Assembly: GCA_026987795.1 (NCBI GenBank)
Contig: JALSMF010000398.1
Span: 1 to 8,669, forward strand
From: Bacteroidales bacterium
Lineage (GTDB): Bacteria > Bacteroidota > Bacteroidia > Bacteroidales > JAADGE01
DNA: 8,669 bases
Direction of reading: 5' to 3'
Below, in pieces: positions 1 through 6,613 of this stretch (position 1 is its first letter; every line of letters begins with the position of its first letter). The position numbers and the translations under genes were made by a program. The notes under the pieces were generated by a model. That model was not told the DNA's origin. It saw only the letters and a program-made list of their open reading frames with translations, and did no database searches.

Positions 1-795
1 CGGTTTGTTTTCGTTCACATATGTTTGCCCCATTATTTTTAACGTATCCTGAGAAAAAACATCAATGTTTACCGGATAATATTTCTCATTAATATATTCA
101 GCAATCAACTTATTATTAAATGTTTGCGTTCTCATTAAAGAACAACTTATTTTATTATAATTGTAAAAATTAAGCAATATCTTACGAGGCTCTTTTTTGT
201 TTAATTCTAAAGCTTCATCCAATGTTTTCCATCTTATTTTCAGCCTTGTAATAATTTGCTTTTGACCCGGAGGATAGCCTTTCTTATGATATTTGTACCA
301 ATCCTCAAAAGATGTTGACAAATCAATATCTTCGGCATAATAAATAAGTATCCTGAATATTTCGTCTCTGTCTTTATACCCGACAAAAGTTCTGCCTTCT
401 GCCCTTCTGCTGAATACCGTTAAAGCAGGAAAAGAATCAACAATTACGCCAAGTTTATATGCCAAATCATGTATTTTCCCGTATTTTCCTGAATTCTTAT
501 AATAAACCCCATCAAAGAATTTTAAACTGTCCTTTGTTTCAACATCAATTTTTACCGGATAAAAAAGCACATTTATATAATTAGCAACTTCCGGATTTGA
601 AAATGTGGTTTGCTCCATAAAACGACAAGAATCACAATTATTCTTATAAAAATAAATCAAAACAGGTTTTTGCTTTTGAATAAATAACTCTCCGGCATTT
701 TCAATGCTTATCCATTTTACGGAATCTTTTAAATTTTGAGAATATGCTAAATTACTGACAGTAATGAAAATTATAAATGTTCGTATGTATTTCAT
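1..795 (-). CDS. Exported tandem thioredoxin-like protein (partial, C-terminus outside window)
   Basis: Open for 265 codons from the ATG at 795 to the window edge with no stop, so the gene continues beyond position 1. Residues 1-19 form a signal peptide (short basic start, hydrophobic FIIFITV core, AYS before Gln20), implying a periplasmic or surface location. Domain 1 (about 26-155) has a thioredoxin fold signature: hydrophobic strand LIYFY, a CDSC motif (Cys54, Cys57), a PVKIDV strand and a likely cis-proline at Pro123 (FPALTVF). Domain 2 (from about 186) repeats domain 1: residues 43-92 and 204-253 align without gaps with about 23 of 50 identities. At the CxxC position domain 2 reads KISC, keeping only Cys218. 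The family (thioredoxin_7/DUF255-like) commonly handles disulfide reduction or exchange in the envelope; the substrate is unknown. The gene is divergent from gapA. The fold is fairly sure, the function is not. Confidence 0.85.
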   Translation of the reverse strand, partial: MKYIRTFIIFITVSNLAYSQNLKDSVKWISIENAGELFIQKQKPVLIYFYKNNCDSCRFMEQTTFSNPEVANYINVLFYPVKIDVETKDSLKFFDGVYYKNSGKYGKIHDLAYKLGVIVDSFPALTVFSRRAEGRTFVGYKDRDEIFRILIYYAEDIDLSTSFEDWYKYHKKGYPPGQKQIITRLKIRWKTLDEALELNKKEPRKILLNFYNYNKISCSLMRTQTFNNKLIAEYINEKYYPVNIDVFSQDTLKIMGQTYVNENKP

Positions 796-842
796 AAAAG
801 AATTAAATTAACGTTTTTCTGTTTTATAAAACGATAAAATAC

Positions 843-873
843 TTTATCTATTTGAATTAAAGTTTTAAATTTG
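843..873 (+). promoter_or_regulatory. Putative Bacteroidota-type promoter of gapA
   Basis: TAAATTTG at 866-873 matches the Bacteroidota -7 consensus TAnnTTTG exactly. With a 19-bp spacer, the upstream position 843-846 reads TTTA against the -33 consensus TTTG. The element ends 47 bases before the gapA ATG, leaving an A-rich leader without a Shine-Dalgarno sequence, as usual for strongly expressed genes in this phylum. This is a motif match only. Confidence 0.55.
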
Positions 874-920
874 CACAGAATTTTAACTGAGAAAACAAAA
901 ATAATTTAAAAATAAATAAA

Positions 921-1925
921 ATGGCAAAAATTAAAGTAGCAATTAACGGATTCGGACGTATCGGAAGAAATGTTTTCAAAATAATTCTTGAAGACACCGA
1001 TTATGAAATAGTAGGAATTAACGACCTTACAAGTAATAAAGTATTAGCACATCTGCTTAAATATGACTCTACACAAGGAAAATTTAACGGAACCGTAGAA
1101 TACGATGAGGAAGGCTTAATAGTAAACGGACACAAAACTTATGTTTACGAAGAACGTAACCCGGCAAATATCCCGTGGAAAGAAACTCCTGATGTAGTTA
1201 TTGAATCAACCGGAGTTTTCAGAACACGTGAAGGTAAAAACGGCGGCTACGGAGACCATCTTAAAAACGGTGCAAAAAAAGTTATACTTACTGTTCCGTC
1301 CAAAGATCAAATAGACAATATGATTGTTCTCGGAGTAAACGATGACCATCTGAGAGACACTGACACCTGCGTCTCGAATGCTTCCTGCACAACTAACTGC
1401 CTTGCTCCCGTTGCAAAAGTTTTGCAAGATAATTTCGGAATTGTAAGCGGTTTAATGAACACCATCCATTCATACACAAACGACCAGGTTATACTTGACG
1501 GACCTCACAACGACTTAAGAAGAGCTCGTTCGGCGGCACTTTCAATGATTCCTACCACTACCGGTGCTGCAATTGCAGTAGGCAAAGTAATTCCTGAACT
1601 TAACGGAAAATTAAACGGAATGGCAACACGCGTTCCTACTCCTACAGGTTCAATGGTTGATTTAGTTGCCGTTCTGGAAAGAGAAGTTACAATTGAAGAA
1701 GTTAATGCTGCAATGAAAAAAGCAGCGGAAGGCGAAATGAAAGGAATTTTACAATACTGCGAAGATCCTATTGTCTCGGTTGACATTATACATAACGCAC
1801 ACTCTTCAATATTTGATGCCCAATCAACTATGGTAATAGGAAAAATGGTTAAGGTTATTTCTTGGTATGATAATGAGTGGGGATATTCTGCAAGAGTAGT
1901 TGACCTTATCGGTAAATTATTTTAA
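921..1925 (+). CDS. gapA: Glyceraldehyde-3-phosphate dehydrogenase, type I, NAD-dependent
   Basis: Oxidises and phosphorylates glyceraldehyde 3-phosphate to 1,3-bisphosphoglycerate in cytoplasmic glycolysis, reversibly. At 334 residues it has the normal length of the homotetrameric type I family. The N-terminal Rossmann fold carries GFGRIG at residues 10-15 and Asp35 in GIND, the acidic residue that binds the adenosine ribose of NAD. The catalytic Cys156 sits in SNASCTTNC, and the activating His183 in TIHSYTNDQ. The DGPH segment near residue 193 and RRARSAA near 200-206 belong to the substrate-binding region; the Pro here also fits NAD rather than NADP use. WYDNEWGYS (315-323) is the usual C-terminal signature. 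Compared with the E. coli enzyme there is a short glycine-rich insertion near residues 105-112. The gene stands alone: divergent from the gene to its left and followed by a terminator. Confidence 0.97.
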   Translation: MAKIKVAINGFGRIGRNVFKIILEDTDYEIVGINDLTSNKVLAHLLKYDSTQGKFNGTVEYDEEGLIVNGHKTYVYEERNPANIPWKETPDVVIESTGVFRTREGKNGGYGDHLKNGAKKVILTVPSKDQIDNMIVLGVNDDHLRDTDTCVSNASCTTNCLAPVAKVLQDNFGIVSGLMNTIHSYTNDQVILDGPHNDLRRARSAALSMIPTTTGAAIAVGKVIPELNGKLNGMATRVPTPTGSMVDLVAVLEREVTIEEVNAAMKKAAEGEMKGILQYCEDPIVSVDIIHNAHSSIFDAQSTMVIGKMVKVISWYDNEWGYSARVVDLIGKLF

Positions 1926-1932
1926 AATTAAT

Positions 1933-1951
1933 AAACCTGCCGGTCAGGTTT
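1933..1951 (+). other. Small stem-loop just after gapA
   Basis: AAACCTG (1933-1939) pairs with CAGGTTT (1945-1951) around the five-base loop CCGGT, starting only seven bases after the gapA stop codon. No U-tract follows, so it is not itself a terminator. It may protect the 3' end of the transcript or pair with the terminator loop that follows, but with a 7-bp stem it could also be chance. Confidence 0.4.
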
Positions 1952-1960
1952 TATGGTAAT

Positions 1961-1997
1961 AAAGAGACAGTTCCGGCAAACTGTCTCTTTGTTTTTT
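1961..1997 (+). terminator. Rho-independent terminator of gapA
   Basis: A perfect 12-bp stem, AAAGAGACAGTT (1961-1972) with AACTGTCTCTTT (1979-1990), closes a six-base CCGGCA loop and is followed by a G and six T (1992-1997). It separates gapA from gcvT, so the two are probably not simply co-transcribed despite the short gap. Confidence 0.88.
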
Positions 1998-2019
1998 CTG
2001 AAATTAATTAATAACTAAG

Positions 2020-3108
2020 ATGAAAACAACGCAATTTACACAAAAACATATTGAACTCGGAGCAAAAATGACGGAATTTGCAGGCTTCAATATGCCGGTT
2101 GAATATTTCGGGATAAATGATGAACACATCAACGTCAGGAAAAATGTCGGAGTTTTCGATGTTTCGCATATGGGTGAAATTTGGGTAAAAGGAGAAAGAG
2201 CATACGATTTTGTTCAAAAAGTTACCTCAAACGACATTTCAGTTTTGAAACCGGGAGATGCACAATACTCTTGTTTTCCCAATGATAAAGGCGGAATTGT
2301 TGATGACCTTATTGTTTATTACTACGAGAAAAATAAATATATGCTTGTGGTTAATGCCGCTAACACTGAAAAAGATTGGAATTGGCTTGTAAGTCGAAAC
2401 AGCGAAGGTGCAGAACTTGAGAACGCCTCTGATAACATTTCACAACTTGCAATACAAGGTCCTAATGCAATAAAAGTGTTACAAAAGCTAACAGACATAA
2501 ACCTTTCGGAAATTGAATTTTATAAATTTGTAACAGGAAAATTTGCTAAAGCCGAAAATGTAATTATTTCCGCAACAGGCTATACCGGTGCAGGCGGTTT
2601 CGAACTGTATATGCATAATGACGATGCAGTAAAAATTTGGAATGCCGTTTTTGAAGCCGGTAAAGAATACAACATAAAACCTGCCGGACTTGCAGCTCGC
2701 GATACCTTACGTCTGGAAATGGGCTATTGCCTTTACGGAAATGACATAGACGATACAACATCACCGATTGAAGCAGGATTGGGCTGGATAACAAAACTCA
2801 ACGATAAAAATAATTTTATAAACAAAGACTATCTTTTAAAACAAAAAGAAGAAGGAGTAAACCGCAGATTAAGAGGTTTTGAACTGCTTGACAGAGGCAT
2901 TCCTCGCCACGGATATGAAATTACGGATGCCGAAGGAAATAAAATAGGCGAAGTAACCTCCGGAACTATGTCGCCTATGCTCAAAAAAGGAATAGGAATG
3001 GGCTATATAAACAAAGGGCATTGGTCTTTCGGAAACGAAATATACATTAAAGTAAGAAAAAAACTTTTGAAAGCCCGAATTGTAAAACTTCCGTTTTATA
3101 AAAGATAA
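2020..3108 (+). CDS. gcvT: Aminomethyltransferase, glycine cleavage system T-protein
   Basis: Transfers the methylene group from the aminomethyl-lipoyl arm of GcvH to tetrahydrofolate, releasing ammonia, in cytoplasmic glycine breakdown. Its 362 residues match the usual GcvT length. The N-terminus is the family hallmark (HIELGAKM, FAGFNMPVEY at residues 20-29), so the ATG at 2020 is well placed. GVFDVSHMGE (44-53) and GGIVDDLIVYY (91-101) follow; the second Asp of that motif, Asp96, is the residue shown to be needed for catalysis in the family. GYTGAGGFELY (187-197) and GLAARDTLRLEMGY (223-236) line the folate site, and the C-terminal beta-barrel carries EVTSGTMSP (311-319). No gcvH or gcvP gene lies in the window, so the P, H and L partners must be encoded elsewhere. 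It follows the gapA terminator by 22 bases, and no strong promoter motif was found in the gap. Confidence 0.97.
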   Translation: MKTTQFTQKHIELGAKMTEFAGFNMPVEYFGINDEHINVRKNVGVFDVSHMGEIWVKGERAYDFVQKVTSNDISVLKPGDAQYSCFPNDKGGIVDDLIVYYYEKNKYMLVVNAANTEKDWNWLVSRNSEGAELENASDNISQLAIQGPNAIKVLQKLTDINLSEIEFYKFVTGKFAKAENVIISATGYTGAGGFELYMHNDDAVKIWNAVFEAGKEYNIKPAGLAARDTLRLEMGYCLYGNDIDDTTSPIEAGLGWITKLNDKNNFINKDYLLKQKEEGVNRRLRGFELLDRGIPRHGYEITDAEGNKIGEVTSGTMSPMLKKGIGMGYINKGHWSFGNEIYIKVRKKLLKARIVKLPFYKR

Positions 3109-3109
3109 A

Positions 3110-3156
3110 ATAAATTAAAAAATCCGAAAAGATACTTTTCGGATTTTTTAATTTAT
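3110..3156. terminator. Bidirectional terminator between convergent genes
   Basis: A 22-bp perfect stem (3110-3131 with 3135-3156) closes a three-base ATA loop. Its core is ATCCGAAAAG with CTTTTCGGAT, flanked by six A on the left and six T on the right, so it gives a U-tract in both directions. It starts just after the gcvT stop codon and lies 47 bases beyond the stop of the minus-strand gene at 3203, the expected place for a shared terminator. Confidence 0.9.
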
Positions 3157-3202
3157 CCCGTCAGCAGTTTCAGTTAAAAAAGTTTTCATATAAATTTCGA
3201 AT

Positions 3203-3655
3203 TTATGACGCTTTAATTTCCTCAAGAATTTTAATCAACCTCTCCTCTTTCTTCTTAGGGAATAATGATATGCTTACAGGCGGATACTTGAACATACCTT
3301 TAGGGGTTTTTATTTCAAATTGTATTGTTTTAAGCAGCCCCCATGCTTGTTTTTTAATTTTATAATCAAGAAAATAAGCCTTAGGAATTTCAAAAGCTCG
3401 ATATTTTCTTAAAAACGGATGTGCCGTATAATATCTTACGATAATTTTATTTCCGTTATATTCCAAATAAAAATAATCCGACTTCCTGAATAAAAAAAAC
3501 ATATATACAAAGACAAAAACTAAAGCTCCGATAAGATATCCTATATTTGCCGATCGTTCAAAAAAATAAAAAGCAAGCAATGAAAAAATCACTGCTGACA
3601 TAAGCATATAATAATTCTTTAACTTGGCGGTTTCTAATCTGTTATCAACTGTCAT
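3203..3655 (-). CDS. Small membrane protein of unknown function, two transmembrane helices
   Basis: I do not recognise a named family. The 150-residue product has a short polar N-terminus, two hydrophobic segments at about 16-32 and 39-56 joined by a tight turn, and then a soluble domain of about 90 residues rich in Lys, Tyr and Phe. That domain alternates strand-like hydrophobic stretches (YFYLEYNGNKIIVRYY at 61-76, IQFEIKTPKG at 111-120) and ends in a charged helix (KKKEERLIKILEEIKA). A two-helix hairpin followed by a small beta-rich domain and a terminal helix resembles bacterial PH-like membrane proteins, but this is a judgement of shape only. By the positive-inside rule the Arg/Lys-rich soluble domain is probably cytoplasmic. 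The gene is convergent with gcvT and divergent from the peptidase gene. The long open frame and protein-like composition make it likely real. Confidence 0.8.
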   Translation of the reverse strand: MTVDNRLETAKLKNYYMLMSAVIFSLLAFYFFERSANIGYLIGALVFVFVYMFFLFRKSDYFYLEYNGNKIIVRYYTAHPFLRKYRAFEIPKAYFLDYKIKKQAWGLLKTIQFEIKTPKGMFKYPPVSISLFPKKKEERLIKILEEIKAS

Positions 3656-3716
3656 AGCTTAAATATATTAATTTGTTAATCATTGGTAGAACATAAATTG
3701 TTGTTTGTATAAACTT

Positions 3717-3747
3717 TTTTTATTTATTTCTTTAATTTTTATATTTG
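3717..3747 (+). promoter_or_regulatory. Putative promoter of the S46 peptidase gene
   Basis: TATATTTG at 3740-3747 is an exact match to the Bacteroidota -7 consensus TAnnTTTG. At the 19-bp spacing the -33 position reads TTTT (3717-3720) instead of TTTG. It lies 60 bases before the ATG. The whole 3656-3807 divergent gap is extremely AT-rich, which raises the chance of random matches. I found no convincing -7 element for the opposite gene. Confidence 0.5.
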
Positions 3748-3807
3748 TAAAATTAATGTTTTTTAAACAATTAAATAAATTTTAGTAACTATTTTTAAAT
3801 ATATATT

Positions 3808-5991
3808 ATGACTAAAAAATTTATAGCAGTATTTCTTGTATTTTTACTAATACTAAATACAACAACCGTAAAAGCCGGCGGCGATGATGAAGGAATGTGG
3901 CTGCCCCTGCTCGTTCAAAAACTGAACATCAAAAAAATGCAAGCTATGGGCTTAAAGCTCACAGCCGAAGACATTTACAGCGTTAACAACGGAAGTCTGA
4001 AAGACGCTGTTATCGCTCTTGACCACGGCTCCTGCACAGGCGAACTCGTTTCACCCGACGGGCTTTTTCTTACAAATCACCATTGCGGATACGGAGAAAT
4101 TCAGGCTCACAGTTCTGTTGAGCACGATTATCTTACGGACGGATTCTGGGCTATGTCGCGAGACGAAGAACTCCCTAATCCCGGAAAAACCGTATCATTT
4201 CTTATCAGTATCACGGATGTAACCGACAAAATTAACGCCGTCATAAACGATAAGATGAGTGAAAAAGAAAGAGAGCTTGCAATACAAAAACTTGCAGAAA
4301 AACTGGAAGATGAAGCTGTTAAAAATTCCGGTAAAGATTGGTATGAAGCCAGAGTTCAACCTTTTTTTGAAGGAAATCAGTTCTATTTATTTATTTATGA
4401 AACTTTTAAAGATATACGCTTGGTAGGAGCTCCGCCCTCTTCAATAGGAAAATACGGTGCTGATACAGACAACTGGATGTGGCCCCGCCATACCGGAGAT
4501 TTTTCTATGTTCAGAATTTATTGTGCTCCTGACGGTAAACCTGCCGAATATTCGGAAGAAAATGTTCCGTTTCATCCCAGAAAATATTTCCCTGTTTCAT
4601 TAAAAGGTGAAGATAAAGGAGATTTTGCAATGGTAATGGGATATCCAGGAAGCACAACACGTTATATGACATCTTGGGGAGTAAAAAACGAAATGGATGT
4701 TACCAACGCAATAAGGATAAAATTAAGAGGTATAAAACAAGATATTATGAAAAAAGAAATGGACGCAAATGATAAAGTTCGCATTCAATATGCCTCTAAA
4801 TATTCACGTTCCACAAACTATTACAAATATTCCATAGGGCAAAACAAAGGACTTAAAGCTCTTAATGTTATTGCAAAAAAACAAGCAGAAGAAGCCGATA
4901 TTACAAATTGGATAAATAAAAAGAAAAGCAGAAAAGAAAAATACGGAGAAGCTCTTCCTCTGATTAAAAAATCCATTACTGCATTAAAAGAATCAGATAT
5001 AGCAAGAAACTACTGGATTGAAGCATTTTGGCTCGGTCCTGAAATCATTAAAACTTCATTAAGAGGCTTTTACGGTATTCAGCAAGCAGGTGATAAAGAA
5101 GATGCACTGAAAGAAATAAAAGAAAATCAGAAAGACTTCTTTAAAGATTTTTATATGCCGATTGACAAACAACTTTTTGTTGCAATGTGTAAAACTTATA
5201 AAGAAGACATACCCGAAAAATATTATCCTTCATTTTTTGAAGATGTTAATAAAAACTACAGCGGCGACTTTTCAAAATATGCAGACTATGTTTATGCAAA
5301 TTCTGTTTTTGTGAATGAGGAAAAGTTCAATAAAATAATTGAGAAGCCGGATATGAAAGCGTTAAGCGAAGATCCGGGCGTCAGCATTGCAAATTCGGTT
5401 TATGCTCTTTATCAATCTATTAAAGCAGAAACAGAAGACCTGCATTATGATTTACAAAAGGGACGAAGATTATATCTTGCTGCAATTCTTGAAAAAGACA
5501 AAGACACCCCTCATTATCCTGATGCAAATTCAACAATGCGTCTGACTTACGGAACAGTGGGCGATTATTCTCCGAAAGATGCCGTTATTTATAAACACTA
5601 TACGACCCTTAAAGGATATATGGAAAAAGAAAATGTCGGTGCTCCTAAAACAGATGAGTTTTATGTTCCGCAAAAATTAAAAGACCTTTATAATAAAAAA
5701 GATTACGGACAATACGGAATAATTAACTCAAAAGGAGAAAAAGAAATGCGTGTTTGTTTTACTACAAATAACGACATTACCGGCGGAAATTCCGGAAGCC
5801 CCGTAATAAACGGAAACGGAGAATTGATAGGAATTGCATTTGACGGCAACTGGGAAGCAATGAGCGGAGACATTGCCTTTGAACCTGAATTGCAAAAATG
5901 TATTAATGTTGATATTCGCTTTGTTTTATTTGTTATTGATAAATATGCAGGTGCAAAACATTTAATCAAAGAGATGAAGATTATCAAATAA
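3808..5991 (+). CDS. Secreted S46-family dipeptidyl peptidase, DPP7-like
   Basis: A serine exopeptidase that releases dipeptides from peptide N-termini in the periplasm or at the cell surface. The 727 residues match the DPP7/DPP11 family (roughly 700-730). A signal peptide (residues 1-23, cleavage after VKA) precedes the mature protein. The catalytic triad is visible: His92 in TNHHCGYG, Asp231 in RHTGDFSMF and Ser662 in GGNSGSP. Cys76 (GSCTGEL) and Cys93 are placed to form the disulfide of the chymotrypsin-like fold. The DNWMWPRH stretch (221-228) belongs to the N-terminal amine binding region. A large helical insertion domain (about 300-560) blocks access to longer N-termini. The residue 18 positions after the catalytic Ser is Gly680. 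In DPP7 this position is Gly and in the acid-specific DPP11 it is Arg, so a preference for hydrophobic residues at P1 is inferred. Single gene with its own terminator. Confidence 0.95.
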   Translation: MTKKFIAVFLVFLLILNTTTVKAGGDDEGMWLPLLVQKLNIKKMQAMGLKLTAEDIYSVNNGSLKDAVIALDHGSCTGELVSPDGLFLTNHHCGYGEIQAHSSVEHDYLTDGFWAMSRDEELPNPGKTVSFLISITDVTDKINAVINDKMSEKERELAIQKLAEKLEDEAVKNSGKDWYEARVQPFFEGNQFYLFIYETFKDIRLVGAPPSSIGKYGADTDNWMWPRHTGDFSMFRIYCAPDGKPAEYSEENVPFHPRKYFPVSLKGEDKGDFAMVMGYPGSTTRYMTSWGVKNEMDVTNAIRIKLRGIKQDIMKKEMDANDKVRIQYASKYSRSTNYYKYSIGQNKGLKALNVIAKKQAEEADITNWINKKKSRKEKYGEALPLIKKSITALKESDIARNYWIEAFWLGPEIIKTSLRGFYGIQQAGDKEDALKEIKENQKDFFKDFYMPIDKQLFVAMCKTYKEDIPEKYYPSFFEDVNKNYSGDFSKYADYVYANSVFVNEEKFNKIIEKPDMKALSEDPGVSIANSVYALYQSIKAETEDLHYDLQKGRRLYLAAILEKDKDTPHYPDANSTMRLTYGTVGDYSPKDAVIYKHYTTLKGYMEKENVGAPKTDEFYVPQKLKDLYNKKDYGQYGIINSKGEKEMRVCFTTNNDITGGNSGSPVINGNGELIGIAFDGNWEAMSGDIAFEPELQKCINVDIRFVLFVIDKYAGAKHLIKEMKIIK

Positions 5992-6010
5992 ATAACCTTT
6001 AATAAATTGT

Positions 6011-6042
6011 AAAAAGGCTGTTACCAAAAAGCAGCCTTTTTT
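6011..6042 (+). terminator. Rho-independent terminator of the peptidase gene
   Basis: AAAAAGGCTG (6011-6020) pairs with CAGCCTTTTT (6032-6041) around an 11-base loop, and the T-run continues to 6042. It starts 20 bases after the peptidase stop codon. It implies that the small secreted protein gene downstream has its own promoter or relies on readthrough. Confidence 0.88.
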
Positions 6043-6066
6043 ATTTATAAAATTTGGCAATATTTT

Positions 6067-6081
6067 TATACATAAAGTATA
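6067..6081. repeat. Short inverted repeat upstream of the small exported protein
   Basis: TATAC (6067-6071) and GTATA (6077-6081) flank a five-base ATAAA spacer, 19 bases before the ATG at 6101. It could be an operator half-site pair or a leader hairpin, but such a short AT-rich repeat can easily arise by chance. No exact TAnnTTTG element lies nearby; 6048-6056 has the motif with one extra spacer base. Confidence 0.25.
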
Positions 6082-6100
6082 GAACAGTAATCAGTTTTCA

Positions 6101-6544
6101 ATGAATAAATTTTTAAATGTCTTTTTTTTGCTTATTTTTCTGACTGTTTCAAATTACGAAAACAGTTCTGCACAATGTATGGAGTTTGTTAAAACAACAG
6201 GGCTCAGGGAGTTAAATACCGAGATATATGTTCCGGAAGGCAGGTTTGATGTATTAACCCTCAGCCAAGGCGATTACCTGACAGTATATAAATCTTTTTT
6301 CAGAGGAAAAACATATAAAATTGTTGTTATTGCAGAAAGCAACATACCTTCAATAAAATTTCAGGTAAAAACTATGCAGGGAGAAATTATCTACGACAAT
6401 TCTGATGCAAAAGATACTAAAACTTGGGAATATACTTCCGACAAAAATCAAAATCTGCAGATAGAAGTAAAACTTCCGACGAGCTCTTCAGGAGAGAAGC
6501 CCGAAACCGGTTGTATTGCCGTAATTCTCGGTTATAAATTGTAA
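6101..6544 (+). CDS. Small exported protein of unknown function
   Basis: The 147-residue product has a clear signal peptide (residues 1-24, hydrophobic FLNVFFLLIFLTV core, SSA before Gln25). The mature part has just two cysteines, Cys26 near the start and Cys138 near the end (ETGCIAVILGYK), which could join the two termini by a disulfide. Between them it alternates strand-like segments: TLSQGDYLTVYKSFFRGKTY (53-72), KIVVIAES, IKFQVKT, GEIIYDN, LQIEVKLP. This suggests a compact beta-sandwich similar in outline to pre-peptidase C-terminal-type domains, and proteins ending in a GC-x-AV-x-LGYK-like tail occur in other Bacteroidota. Cys26 is preceded by Ala-Gln, which is a poor lipobox, so a lipoprotein is less likely. 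It sits 109 bases downstream of the peptidase on the same strand but beyond a terminator. The function is unknown. Confidence 0.82.
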   Translation: MNKFLNVFFLLIFLTVSNYENSSAQCMEFVKTTGLRELNTEIYVPEGRFDVLTLSQGDYLTVYKSFFRGKTYKIVVIAESNIPSIKFQVKTMQGEIIYDNSDAKDTKTWEYTSDKNQNLQIEVKLPTSSSGEKPETGCIAVILGYKL

Positions 6545-6574
6545 AAATAGAAGAGCCGCCTTTTTCAAGGCAGC
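6542..6574 (-). terminator. Strand-specific terminator of the glutamate dehydrogenase gene
   Basis: Read on the minus strand, GCTGCCTT (6574-6567) pairs with AAGGCGGC (6562-6555) around a GAAA tetraloop, using one G-U wobble, and is followed by TCTTCTATTTTT (6554-6543). It begins 40 bases past the gdh stop codon. On the plus strand the wobble becomes a C-A mismatch and no T-run follows, so it should work only for gdh. Its U-tract overlaps the stop codon of the convergent gene. Confidence 0.75.
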
Positions 6575-6613
6575 CCTTCCGCACTTATGAAACGTACTCG
6601 TAATATTTACTTT

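Noticed and set aside
821..832. 12-base palindrome GTTTTATAAAAC between the divergent thioredoxin-like gene and gapA
   Set aside because: It is perfect but almost entirely A/T, matches no known operator I recognise, and such palindromes are expected in AT-rich gaps.
1233..1256. Glycine-rich insertion in GAPDH (about residues 105-112)
   Set aside because: It is absent from the E. coli enzyme but, as far as I recall, common in GAPDH from other phyla, so it is not a novelty.
1984..1991. TCTCTTTG as a promoter element for gcvT
   Set aside because: It has seven of eight consensus positions but lies inside the gapA terminator stem and has no -33 partner at 19 bp.
921..3108. gapA and gcvT as one operon
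   Set aside because: A strong terminator at 1961-1997 lies in the 94-base gap, and the two products belong to different pathways, so simple co-transcription is unlikely.
6170..6178. Cys26 of the small exported protein as a lipidated cysteine
   Set aside because: The preceding residues Ser-Ala-Gln do not form an acceptable lipobox, and cleavage before Gln25 by signal peptidase I fits better.
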